Assembly: GCA_963575745.1 (NCBI GenBank)
Contig: CAUYUJ010016282.1
Coordinates: 807,372 to 871,371 of the forward strand
From: Prorocentrum cordatum
Lineage: Eukaryota; Sar; Dinophyceae; Prorocentrales; Prorocentraceae
Reading direction: 5' to 3'
DNA: 64,000 nucleotides
Position 1 is the stretch's first letter; each line of letters begins with the position of its first letter. A program made the position numbers and the translations under genes. This document shows, one piece after another, positions 40,894-51,800 of the stretch. The notes under the pieces are model-generated. The model was not told the origin of the DNA and did not search any database. It saw nothing but the letters and a program-made list of their open reading frames with translations.

Positions 40894-42068
40894 CCTACAC
40901 TACCTCGCGTCGCGAAAAAGTCACGGCGGGAGGTTTTCGAACATGTTCTGGCGGGGCCTCACCCAGCCTGGAAGAGTTGGTCTCGGGGAAGGGGTCGAGA
41001 CTTCGGGGGGTCTGTCTGGGATGTACCGCAGGTGGGGAAGCTCGGCGCTTCCCGTTCTGGTCCGATCAGGTTTCAAGCGCAGGCGTCTGTTAAATCAGCT
41101 AGTGCCACCCCCCTGTTCGGGGTGAGGTGCGTCGGCGTAGAGCTCTTCCCACGGTCACTAATCACTACGACCAGTAACCCGCCAGCTTTAGGGCGTCAAG
41201 GGACACCTCCTGCGCTGGCCAAGCTGCTCGACAATCCCATGAGGGCACACTGTCGTCGCTGTGTCGGGAATGGTTATTTTGACTGCCAGTGGCTCTCCTT
41301 CCGGGCCTGCCAGTGGTTCGGGACGTTCCGAGGCACGTGACCAACGGTTTATCTGTTGCAATTGTGGTGGGTCGACTCAGTGGCCGACGATTTAGATTGC
41401 CACATTTTGTCAAGCTCGTACTCCCAAGGGATGCGGGATCTTGACTGCGTTTCGTCGTGGCCTTGGGCCTAATTCTCGGCTGGGTGACCTGATGACAGGC
41501 CCGTGACAATGTCGCGACTTGACGCCACCCTTGCTGACCCCATGGAAATCCAACGTGTTACGTCCACCCACCTCGGGGTCCCCATCAGGTGAACGTGCCC
41601 CACAGCACGAGCAGAGAGTGTCTGCCCTCCTTGAACGTGTGAGGGTCAAGGATGCACCAACCTCCAGGCATAAATTGTTGTACCCTTGCCTGGCGTTGGT
41701 GTGATCACGTTCGGATCTTCCCAAGGAGCTGTCTGATAGTACCCTGGCGCGTTTTTGACGTGCGTATTTTCTCCCGGCGAGGACCACCGAGGAGCACCGT
41801 GGCTCATGTTGCGAAGCCGATGCACGCGCGAAACAAGACACGCGCATGGGGAATGGAGGTCCCAGCGATGGCAAGCTGTCCCTCCTCGCCGCCCTCCTGC
41901 CCCCCCCCATTGCACCCCCCCCCTGTCTCGCCTCCCTTGGTCCCCCTTTCCTCGAGGAAGAGCAGCTGCGTACACACGTAAACCTGTGGAGCTCCCCGCG
42001 GATCTCCTGGATCGGCGATGGAGCCCCCTAGCGGCGCCCCTGGCGCGCTCCGCGCGCACCGTAGCTCT

Positions 42069-42275
42069 GGACGCCCGAGATGGGCACGGAAAGAATGGGT
42101 ACACTGCCCAACAGCAGTTCCTGTTCATCTTGAACAGGACTCGCTGTCCGCGCCGCCGCGGCCTGTGTCCATTTGAGACAGAAGGCCGCCTGCCCAACAG
42201 CGGCCGCTGTTGGTTTGGGACAACATTTGTTGTTGGGCATTGTACCCATTGTTTCGGTACCCATTTCGGGTGTCC
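42069..42275 (+). mobile_element. MITE family C, copy 2
   Basis: GGACGCCCGAGATGGGCACG to TACCCATTTCGGGTGTCC, about 40-bp imperfect inverted termini and an inner CCCAACAG/TGTTGGG pair. Nearly collinear with 30063-30265. A decayed foldback-type fragment lies directly before it (41968-42060). Confidence 0.75.
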
Positions 42276-42425
42276 AAAGTAGAGGACATCCAGCGCAGAT
42301 CCACGACATCCGCATGGAACTCCGGCAGTTCCTGTTTTTGCCGTTCTGCGCCTCGTTCCACCCTCCCTCTCCTGTGCCCTGCCCAGACTGGCGTCCGCAG
42401 CAGCCGCTCCTAAGCCGCTTGGGTT

Positions 42426-42558
42426 CGAGATCTCGGCGCAAGGAGCCGAGAATAGAGGAGTCCAGAGGGGCGTCAGCACAGCTCGCTCGGCAGGTCGAGG
42501 CGATGTCGTCCGTGCTCGACAAGGCGTCTGGGCACAGGCCGAAGGGGGCGCTCGCCGT

Positions 42559-42595
<37 letters not shown>

Positions 42596-42610
42596 GCTTG
42601 GGTCAGTCCA
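42426..42610 (+). CDS. Possible exon with polyglutamine run
   Basis: The frame reads RQVEAMSSVLDKASGHRPK, then a run of eleven Gln from (CAG)n at 42559-42594. The short non-repetitive part looks protein-like and follows a GCTCGGCAG|GTC acceptor-like site. It could be a later exon of gene 1 but I cannot match it to the remembered family with confidence. It may equally be a chance frame beside a CAG microsatellite. Confidence 0.2.
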
Positions 42611-43289
42611 CCCCTGACGATTCAGGAGGGGAGGAGAGTGAGGTTGAGGGCAGGGTGGTGAGGGGTCCACCCTTGACGGTTCAGGAGCGGAAGAGGGGGC
42701 TGGGCAGGGCGAGGAGTAACAGGGCAACCTGAGCGGAGAGGGAGGATGCGAAGGAGGATGCCAGGAGGGGAGGAGGGGTAGGAGGGGGAGAACGAGGAGG
42801 ATCAGGTGGAATTGCAGGAGAGGGAGGGTGCACAATACGAGAAGGGCGAGCGGGGAAGTGAAAAAGGATGAGGAGGACGACCATCATACTGATGGGGTGG
42901 CGAAGGCAGAGGAGGAGGCGGCGGAGGAGGCTGACACTGAGACTGCTCTTGAGGCAGGTCAGGCCCAGCTAGGGCGGGGCTGAAATGACAAGAGGGGCGC
43001 GAGGCATTGCCTCGGGGCCCCCGGGCTGGCGGATGAGCAGCTTCCCCCCCCCAGGGGCAACGATGGGGTGGGGGAAGTCACACGGGTGAGCGCATCGACC
43101 TCGATTGGTGGATACATCGTCGACGCATCGTTTATACAAGGGATATGTTATTCCTCTTCTTATCTTTTTACAAGCCCGGGCGGGGGGAAATCCGTCACCC
43201 CCCCCCCAAAACCGGACTCCCGGGATCTGGGGCTTTGGGACCTTCCGGACGGTCCTCGAAGCGGCCCCCGGGCCTCGCTTGGCGTTTTG

Positions 43290-43870
43290 CCAAGCCTTCC
43301 CAGCACACTTAGGGCGATCAGGAGGGTCATCGGAGACGTCCCAGAGACTCCCAAGACAGCACAAGAGCGCTTCAAGAGTGACCGACGCGACCTCAAGATG
43401 GCCCAAGAGGCCTCCAGGACGGCCCCAAAGAGGGCTCCAAGAGCACTCCCAAGAAGGCCCCACGAGGCAAAAATCATGGATCCTCTATCGGCTTTCGGTG
43501 AAGGTTGGGGTTCTCCTCTTTTCGGCTTCCCGACGCTCCAAGACGGCGGTCTTCTAGGCGTCCGACGCCGCCTAGGAGGCTCCAAAATCGCCCCACAACC
43601 ATCCGAAAAGGCTTCAAGCAATCCAAGAGAGCCCCAAAACGGCACAACACGGGTCCAAGATGGCCCTCAGAGAGCCCCATGGTGGCCTAAGATGGCTTAA
43701 AGACACCCTCCGAAGCATTCGAAATCGTGACCCGTTCGTTCAGGGATACCGCGGTTGGAGGCAGGGTGGCCCGAGGAAGCCCACAGGGGCCCCCAGAATA
43801 CGCCCAGGACGCCTCCAGAAGGCCTTAAGAAAACCCGAAACAACTTTTCTGAGGCCCCCAGAGGCTCTCC
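43290..43870 (-). repeat. TTGGGG-type satellite, reverse orientation
   Basis: Imperfect CCAAGA / GGCCCCAAGAGG units, the reverse complement of the blocks at 2895 and 31655. Confidence 0.65.
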
Positions 43871-44103
43871 ATTGAGGAGCCTCCGCAAAAAAAGCTGAGG
43901 AGGATGGGGAGAATGCCCAGGGTATGGCGAAAATAAAGAAAAAGAAGCATGGAGGAAGGAAACCGAGTAACATTATCATAGCTGCGATGCCGGAAAAGGC
44001 AACAAGGAGTTATCGCTAAATTGTCGACTGGACCGTCCTGCTATTCCGCCTGCATGCCAAGCTTCAAGGACGAAGGTGCATGGCGCGAAGCGCCACTGCA
44101 ATC

Positions 44104-45030
44104 TTGTACATATATATATATATATATATAAGTTTGTAGGTACATATGTATGTACCAATGTATTCACGTGTGTACGCATGCATGCATGTAAGTATGCGCG
44201 AATGCCTGCGTGCATGCATGCATGTAGATGTGACAGTGTGCACGCATGTACATATATATATACATATATATGTATAAATGCATGCAGGTATGTGTGTACG
44301 TATGTATGTATGTATGTATGTATGTATGTATGTATGTATGTATGTATGTGTGTAGGTGTGCATGCATGTAGGTGTACATGCATACATCCATCCATCCATA
44401 CATACGCATGCATTCACACATACATACCCACACACATACATACCTATATACATGCACGCATACAAGCATACATGTATACATGTATGCATGCATACATACA
44501 TCTATACATGCATACGCACATGCATACACACCAACATACATACATACATGCATACATCTATATATACATGCATGCATGCATGCATACCTACAGACTTACA
44601 TACATACGTCACACGCTCAGACACACACACACACGCACACGTTCGTACATACATACATATTACCATACATACATACAAACATGCATGCATGCATGCATGC
44701 ACCCATACAGACATGTATACACACGTGCATGCATTCACACACATACACCAATGCGTACATGCACTCAACCATACATTCATTCATCCTTGCGTACACATAC
44801 ACACACACGTGTTTACGCATACATGCATACATATATACAAACATGCATACACACATACATACATACATACCTACATACATACATGCATACATACATACAT
44901 ACACATTAAAGTATCAGTGTATTCATACATACATATACACATGCAGACTTACGTACATACACCATGCACACATACATACATATATACACATATACACATG
45001 TATACATACGTCCTTGCATGCTCACACGCA
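44104..45030 (+). repeat. ATAC/TATG tetranucleotide-rich block
   Basis: A TA run at 44110-44130, (TATG)n to about 44350, then (ATAC)n mixed with ATGC and CACA steps to 45030. The two halves are near reverse complements, so the block could fold. Open frames are Thr-His or Cys-Met-Tyr repeats, not genes. Confidence 0.9.
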
Positions 45031-45361
45031 CACACCATGGGGCGCTCTTCGATGACGATGTGTCGCCGACGCATGGGCGCCGCGTCGTTCCAGGTCCATG
45101 CATCCCCTCCCATGCCTGGCCCCGCCCCCCCCCTCATCGTTGCCCGCCCAGCCCCCGCGCGGGACGCGGGCTCCAGGCCCCTCGCGGCCCCGCGCCTCTC
45201 CAAACTCTTCCTGCGCCTGCGCCTGCGCGGCGCTCCTCCGGAGCGATCGCCGCCCCCGCGGGCGACGGGGCCCCGCGGAGCTCGGCGGCCGCCTTGGGGG
45301 GCCGGGGGCCACCGCTCCAGGCCGCGCCCGGCGGCCTCCCAGGTGCACCTGCGCTGGGGTC

Positions 45362-46719
45362 TGAGGAGGAGGCGGCGGCGGAGGAGGGGGAGGAGGGGGA
45401 GGAGGAGGAGGAGGAGGAGGAGGAGGAGGAGGAGGAGGAGGAGGAGGAGGAGGAGGAGGAGGAGGGGAAGGAGGAGGAGGAGGAGGAGGAGGAGGAGGAG
45501 GAGGAGGAGGAGGGGGAGGAGGAGTGGGAGGAGGAGGAGGAGGAGAAGGAGGAGGACGAGGAGGAGGAGGAGGACGAGGGAGAAGGAGGAGGAGGAGGAG
45601 GAGGAGGGGGTCAGGTGCCACCTCGAGGCTCGGGACCCCGCTTCCTCAGGACCCACCCGGCTCTCTGCGAGGGCTGCGGGCTGTCCCTGGGAGTCTGGGC
45701 GCGTGCGCCACGGCCAGCGCCCTCTGGCTGTCCCCTCCCGCCTGGCGACCGCAGTCGAGGAGCGGCGAGGCCAGGTGGCACGCGCTGCCCCGGCAGGGCC
45801 TCCCTGGGCGGCTCTGTTTCCGCGCGCTCCCGGCGCGCGCGCGCGGTCGGAGAGCCCCCGCGTCAGGCGGTGCTTGTCCTCCGCCGGGCCAGGGGCCTCC
45901 AGGCTCGGGCAAGCCTCCGCGAGCTCTCCCCGTCCCATGCCTCGGGTGCTGCGCCGTGGGCCCCGCAAGCTCGCGCCGAAGAGCACGTCTCGGCGGCCCG
46001 CGCACGCAGCCGCCATGCTGCTGCGGCCGCCGGAGCCTCCAGGGAGTATACACAGGATGTGATGGTGGAGGAGGAGGAGGAGGAGGAGGAGGAGGAGAAG
46101 GAGGAGGAGGAGGAGGAGGAGGAGGAGGAGGAGGAGGAGGGAAATGAAAGGGAGGCTACACAGGAGGAGGAGGAGGAGGAGGAGGAGGAGGAGGAGGAGG
46201 AGGAGAATTGGTACGGATGATCGTGTAGCTAGCAGCAAAGGGCAGGCGAAGGAGAGGGAGCAGCTGGGGGAGTGGCACCAGGGCGACGGGGACTAGTTAG
46301 GGACTAAGACCAGGAGGTGGCCAGTGTCAAGGAACGGGATGGGGTGGAGAAGTCGCACGTTTTGCACGAAGAAGGATGAGGAGGAGACGAAAGAAAGGGA
46401 GGAGGCGGAGGGAACGGAGAGCCACGTGTTTGGAAGAGGTGGAGGGGGGGGAAGAAGGACAACAGACAGATGGAGGCGAAAGGACAAGGCGAGGGAGCAG
46501 CCAGAGGAGCAGCCAGAGGTGGAGGAGGAGGAGGAGGAGGAGGAGGAGGAGGAGGAAGAGGAGGGCCAGCGGGACGAGGAGGAGGAGGAGGAGATCGGAG
46601 GAGGTGGAGGCAGGTGAAAATGACGAGGACGAGGGAGACGGAGGAGGAAGAGGAGAGAGGTGATGAAGATGGGGAAGGGATGGGAGAAGGATGGAATGGA
46701 CAAGTCGACGACAATGACC

Positions 46720-46784
<65 letters not shown>

Positions 46785-46786
46785 CC
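45362..46786 (+). repeat. Series of (GGA)n arrays and a (GAC)n array
   Basis: GGA arrays at 45362-45608, 46062-46205 and 46517-46600, and (GAC)n at 46716-46786, separated by GC-rich spacers. The intervening 45610-46060 gives Arg/Pro/Ala-rich frames with no recognisable motif. Confidence 0.85.
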
Positions 46787-47169
46787 CGAGCCTTGGGCGC
46801 CGATCCCACGGAATCCTTCTCCTTCCTTTTCTCGTCCCCCTCGCCCTTTTTCCTGGCCTTGCCACTCCTGCTTGTCCTCTCTGCCCATCCTCCGCACCTC
46901 CCCTCGTGCTCCTTTATTTCCACGTCGCCCAGACATCTTGTCAGCTGCGGATGGACATTGAACGCTGCTGTCGTCCTGCCAATCCGCGGTTGCGTGTTCT
47001 TTCTGCTCTAGGCCGGCCTGTGCGCTGCTATCGCGATTCTTGGCTAAGCTGGCCCTTCGTCTAAGTGCCTTGTTGTCGCCCTGCGTCGTGTCTGATCACC
47101 TACTCGCGCGTGCCGGCGCTTCGGGGGCGGGCTCACGCACGCACTGGGCTTCGAAGGGGATTCTGCGAT

Positions 47170-47174
47170 GCAGC
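47170..47174 (+). other. Target-site duplication, left copy
   Basis: GCAGC immediately before the 5' LTR, repeated immediately after the 3' LTR at 63704-63708. Five bases is the usual size for Ty1/copia integrases. Confidence 0.8.
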
Positions 47175-47458
47175 ACTTTAAACGGAGAGGGTTAAAGGCG
47201 ATATGTAAATCGAGCATGCACCGCTGCCGTGCCTGGCTCAAGCCGGGCCCGGCCGAACATGTGATTGTGCCTCACCGAGGCGCACTACTCGCATCTGAGA
47301 TCGGAAAAGACCTTTCTATTGAAGATGCCCCTTCTATCCTTTACTCCAGATCCCATGCTTCATCTTGCTCTCTTGCTCATGCGGTATGAGCCAAAGCCTG
47401 GGATATGGGAGCGCCTAAGGCGGAACATATATCTTGGCTTACCAGTGCGTTTTCGACT
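47175..47458 (+). repeat. 5' LTR
   Basis: 284 bp from ACTTTAAACGGAG to GTTTTCGACT. The only difference from the 3' LTR is at 47202 (T here, G at 63447). The ends are not TG...CA. It contains the ATG of the Gag frame (47325) and a CATATATC box at 47426-47433. The near identity implies a recent insertion. Confidence 0.9.
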
Positions 47459-48773
47459 TGGTAGCGGAGCTGGCTACACTCTCGTGTGGCTGGCTCTCGC
47501 TCTAATACCCATCATCCACGGCACAACTTGGTGGACTACTACTACGGTGGAATACCATGTTGCGCCGGCTCTGCGAGGAGCGGAGCCAGTCCGCGATCGG
47601 GCTAGCGGGGCGACCCGCGAGCTCGAGACGCTCTCTCCTACCTCACTGCGCTACTTCACTCCCGACTTCCACCAGATGCCAATCGGCAACTCGATCGAGA
47701 ACGTGGTCACTCTGCGGGGCTACCCGCAGCGGGGCCACCTGCATCCCGTGCCGGTCAGGCGCCTTACGGCTACTACGCCCGAGCCTGACAAACCACAGCC
47801 TAAACCAATCACCGAAGCCGAGATGCACATGCACTGGATCAAGATAGCTATCTTCGGCATTCTATGGGTGATAATGGGATGTGCTGTGGGCTACATGCGG
47901 CAGGGGATGGACGACACGCGTACTACCGGCCCTTCTTGGGACCCAGCCGGTACTACGCCCTTTCGCGAGTACGTTCGCGAAGTACATGCATGGATAAACG
48001 TGACGAGCGGCAATATGACGCCACCTCAGCAAGCTGCAGCACTACAACGTGGTCTTCAAGGCCTTGCTCGTCGTATCGCCAAGCAGGTCCCCTCCCAGAT
48101 CATCAATTATGGTGTAAATGTCAACGGACAGCCAACTGATGCAGTTACTTATATACTTTATCTATTGAGTACCAAATTTGAAAATCTGGAAGATGAGCGC
48201 CAGCTCAACTCTGGCACTGCCCTTATCGACTTTCGCGTCGAAAGGGGCGAGCGAATCGACTCAGTGTTAGCTCGATTCGAGATGGCCCGTGACGAGGCTA
48301 ACTCTGTTGGATTTGTCATCCCCAACTTTCAGATCCTAACGCTGATCCTTTTCAGAGCGTTAGGCGTTGGCGCGTCACGAGCCCAACACCTGCTGGAGCC
48401 CTTCAATCATCAGATGCCCAGAACGCAAGCAGACTATGATAGGCTGCTGACCAGGATGAGGAACTACGGGCATGTTGCCGAGCGCTCTCCTGGCAACATT
48501 GCGGGCATCTTCACAGGGCACCACGCACATGCAGGTGTCTACGCCACGACTGCGGGGTCACCCGCTGGTCCTGGCGAGCCAAGTCCCTGGGCTGATTCAG
48601 CCGATATGCCCAACGAGGCCACTGCCCTCTTAGGGCAGACCGGCCAGGCATCGGCAGAGGCAGCGGAGGCGAACGCCTGGTCGAACTACACGCCGGGCGC
48701 CGCCTACACTGCAAGCCCGCCCTCGGGCACAACCCTCAAGCCATCAAGGGTCTCAGCCACCCTCTCCGTTTGA
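47325..48773 (+). CDS. ORF1: Gag-like protein with two membrane segments
   Basis: 482 residues from ATG 47325, which lies inside the LTR, so the first 44 codons are LTR-encoded. A hydrophobic segment at about residues 51-66 (YTLVWLALALIPIIHG) and another at about 171-193 (IAIFGILWVIMGCAVGYM) suggest membrane association, unusual for copia Gag. The helical remainder (about 210-410; HAWINVTSGNMTPPQQAAAL, SVLARFEMARDEANSVGF) resembles a retrotransposon capsid region. It ends TLSV-TGA. The ORF2 frame (+1) is already open across this stop and reads sensibly (PPSPFESGTDTDTSSDGD), so Gag and ORF2 were one chain or are joined by +1 frameshifting near 48,720-48,772. Confidence 0.75.
   Translation: MPLLSFTPDPMLHLALLLMRYEPKPGIWERLRRNIYLGLPVRFRLGSGAGYTLVWLALALIPIIHGTTWWTTTTVEYHVAPALRGAEPVRDRASGATRELETLSPTSLRYFTPDFHQMPIGNSIENVVTLRGYPQRGHLHPVPVRRLTATTPEPDKPQPKPITEAEMHMHWIKIAIFGILWVIMGCAVGYMRQGMDDTRTTGPSWDPAGTTPFREYVREVHAWINVTSGNMTPPQQAAALQRGLQGLARRIAKQVPSQIINYGVNVNGQPTDAVTYILYLLSTKFENLEDERQLNSGTALIDFRVERGERIDSVLARFEMARDEANSVGFVIPNFQILTLILFRALGVGASRAQHLLEPFNHQMPRTQADYDRLLTRMRNYGHVAERSPGNIAGIFTGHHAHAGVYATTAGSPAGPGEPSPWADSADMPNEATALLGQTGQASAEAAEANAWSNYTPGAAYTASPPSGTTLKPSRVSATLSV
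47459..47473 (+). promoter_or_regulatory. Primer-binding site, initiator tRNA-Met type
   Basis: TGGTAGCGGAGCTGG starts at the first base after the LTR. TGGTA-C-GAGC complements the 3' end of eukaryotic initiator tRNA-Met and matches the PBS style of Ty1 and plant copia elements. It fixes the LTR boundary independently of the repeat comparison. It is also translated in the Gag frame (GSGAG). Confidence 0.75.
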
Positions 48774-48819
48774 ATCTGGCACTGACACAGATACCTCATC
48801 TGACGGTGATCACAATGGC

Positions 48820-51800
48820 ATGGTCTCTGCTGGCAATGACTATCCAGCTGATGACACTCACCTTTCTGAACAACAAAGAGCGGAAGCCGCTTTTATGGCT
48901 TATCGCAAATCAAAACGCCGTTGGAGGCGCATTATGAAGAAACCGGTCAGAAAAGTGAGACGTGCAGTACGCCGATATTTCAAACGCTATGGAAAGGGTC
49001 GTGGCAAAGGGGGTCGCAGACGCCGTATGCATGGTAGGGGTATCACTGCTTTCCTCACGCCCTTAACTGATGTGGTTTTTGAAGAAGTTCTTATCGGAGG
49101 CAAAGGTCGGGGTCGCAGGCGGACCTCTGGTAAGGGAAAAGGGCGGAGGGGTAACCCTAGGGGCGCTTCTGGCAACACTACGAAGTGTCATACATGCGGT
49201 AGTACAGAGCATTTGCGCGATCATTGCCCGAAGGGGAAAGGAAAGGGATCCGTACATTTGGCTCAAAACTCTTTTATGGATGACATAGACTACATTGACT
49301 ACGAGTTTTACGTCAATCCAGAAGCGGCTCCCGCCGCGGGCTCCTCCACGTACTACGTGATGGCCCGCTACGCTGATGCGACCGTAGCCTTGGAAGAGTA
49401 CGCGGTGACCCTCTTCGACGAGTTCCACGGCTGGGACGAAGTCGACGAGGGCGCGTTCAACGCCTGGTTCGGTCTTCCAGCGGGGCCACCCGCCGACGAC
49501 GAGATCTCCGAAGCTGAGACCGCCCCGGCGACCGAGGAGGAGCTCGCCGCCGCGCTGGCACCGCAGGTGGTCGGCATGCCGTTGCTGCCTGATCTTTCGC
49601 GAGCCGGCTCGGAAGCGGGAGACGCTGACGACGAAATGCGGGGCCATCCCGCAGCTTATTCTGACTCTGAAGAGGCCGAAGAGGACTATGAGGACAGGCT
49701 CCAAGAGCAGGTCGCAGAAGCGATCCAGCTCCTGAGTGCGCCAGCACATCAGCAGATGACCATGAACGACCTGCTGTCGCGCCCAGGGGCCGCAAGGCTG
49801 CGTCCATACCTGGATCCTGATAGGTCGGCACCGCAGATGCTGACCGCACTCCAGGCCCTAGCGGGGCCACCCGCTGAAGCGGCGCCAGCTGCAGCAGCGG
49901 GGCTACCCGCTTGGTCGATGGACGAGTTCATGCAGGGCTGCGACCAGATGGACCTCAACGACCTCACTATGGAGCAGCTGACCGACATCGGGTACTTCCA
50001 AAGCCCGCATCAGCACGTATTCATGGTCCAGGACAGCTCAGAGGACTCGGAGGACAGGCGCAATGCAAAGAAGAACAGACGACCATCGCCACCTCGAGAT
50101 CCAGAGCACCGTCATGAAGATGAAAGGCCCATGGAACGTGGCAGTGCGTCAGCGGGGCCAACCCGCAGGAGGAGCCGTTCAGCTCCACGACGCCCTACAC
50201 ATGATGCATCTGGCTACCCGTGCAGCACGGAGCACTCCAGAGGTGTATCCGCTCAGTACGTGCCGGAGTGGTACATCAATTGGTACCCCGGCTACCCGAT
50301 GGACGTGATCCGCCACTGGTGGTCCAAGGAGCACTGCAAACGGGACGAATCTGGCATCATAATACGCACCAAAGGTGGCAAGACTAAAACGCCAGAGGCT
50401 TGGGACCGAAAGGCTAAGAAACAGGAGATCATCAACGATCGCAAGACATACAGGAAACAAGTATGTCAATGCGAGCCTTTCAAAGGTCACATGCGCGGCT
50501 GTCCAATGGACCGCCCCTCCAGGAGCCCTCATCACGGTGAGACCCCCTGGAACTGGTCCCATGGAGATGACGCTGGCACCGTCCACGATCCTAACAAGAA
50601 GGTCCCTGGAGGAGGAAAGCGCATTACCGAAGCCGATCGCGTCCCTATGACCGAGGAGGTTGCTGACACTGTCAGGGAAAATTGGGAACAGCTTCCTAAA
50701 GACCATCGCCTCAAAGAGTGGAACCGCCGATTCCATGAAGAGGCGGGGTCACCCGCAGACTCCAGCGGAGGTGCGGGGCCACCCGCGGGCGCGGCGCCAG
50801 CCGCTGGGTCCGCGGACGAAGAGTGGATGGCTGTTGCATCTGCTGCCGGATCCGCCGCCGGTACTGAACAGACCGAACTGAACGAAGAATGGGCGGCGGA
50901 AGACGGCTCAGAGAATCCATTCCCTGATGGATGCGCCTGCTGGTACTACAGCTCCTCGGCGCAGAAGTGGTTTTGCACGAGGGTACTTTACCGCCACGAA
51001 AATGGCAAGTACAAGCTGGCCATAAAAGGTAGTGCCAACATCGACCAGATGAGGCAGGTCATCCATGATCATGGCCAGCCAGAAGGCCCTCCTAAAGACC
51101 CTCCTGGTCCACCACCAGAGGACGACGAAGACATCGAACCACCTCCAGGACCTGTGGTCGACTCCTCGCCTCCACCTTCTCCTGAGAAGAGGTCTCCTTC
51201 CAAGAGCCCCGAAGGTTCACAGGGGCGTGCGAAGGCCAGAGGGATCGCCAAGAAGGACGACCCTGAGCCGCGAGAGCCTACCGGCCCGTCCGTGACGGAG
51301 AGGAGGAAGGCTTTTGCTGGACCATCAGCGCCGATGCCACCGGCTGCCCAAGGCGACGTCAAGGACGAAGATCGCGACCAGCCTAAGGCAGCCTTCCGAG
51401 GTGGCTGGACTCCAACTCTGCATCAGCCGCGCCTTGCACCACGACCAGGCTCGGCACGAATGAAAGCACAACCGAAGCCCGAGGCTGGGTTGAGGTCGGT
51501 GCGGGCAGAGGCAGCCGCCAAAGGGAAGGAGGACATGGGCTCTGCGGGGCCACCCGCTGAAGCGGCGCCAGCTGCAGCAGCGGGGGCACCCGCAGAAGGC
51601 ACTCCCTCAGAAGAAGAACGCCGCAAAGCCCTCAAAGAAATTGACAACCGACAGAAACTAGCCGACGATGCGCTGGCTGACCAAGGTCACCCGCACCCTG
51701 GTGCGGGGTCATCCGCTGGAGCTGCCTCGGCAGCCGCAGCGGCGCCAGCTGCAGCAGCGGGGCCACCCGCACGTCGGCAACCAGCGTCGTCTGTTCTCAA

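Larger units (their letters stand above)
37727..47174. other. Repeat-rich stretch, no defensible gene
   Basis: Holds the CTC array (37737-37990), MITEs of families B, C and H, a direct duplication (38330-38870), an exon-3-like fragment of gene 2 (39906-39937), a polyglutamine-type frame (42426-42610), a reverse TTGGGG satellite, a 0.9-kb ATAC/TATG block and long GGA/GAC arrays. If gene 1 continues downstream, all of this and the retrotransposon are intronic. Confidence 0.5.

Noticed and set aside
44356-46220. Long open frames (up to 568 codons) over the ATAC/TATG and GGA blocks
   Set aside because: Composition is entirely repeat translation (Thr-His-Ile, polyGlu, polyArg), and frames on both strands are equally open.
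47265-47324. Extension of ORF1 upstream to TTG at 47265
   Set aside because: No evidence for a TTG start; the first ATG in frame is 47325.
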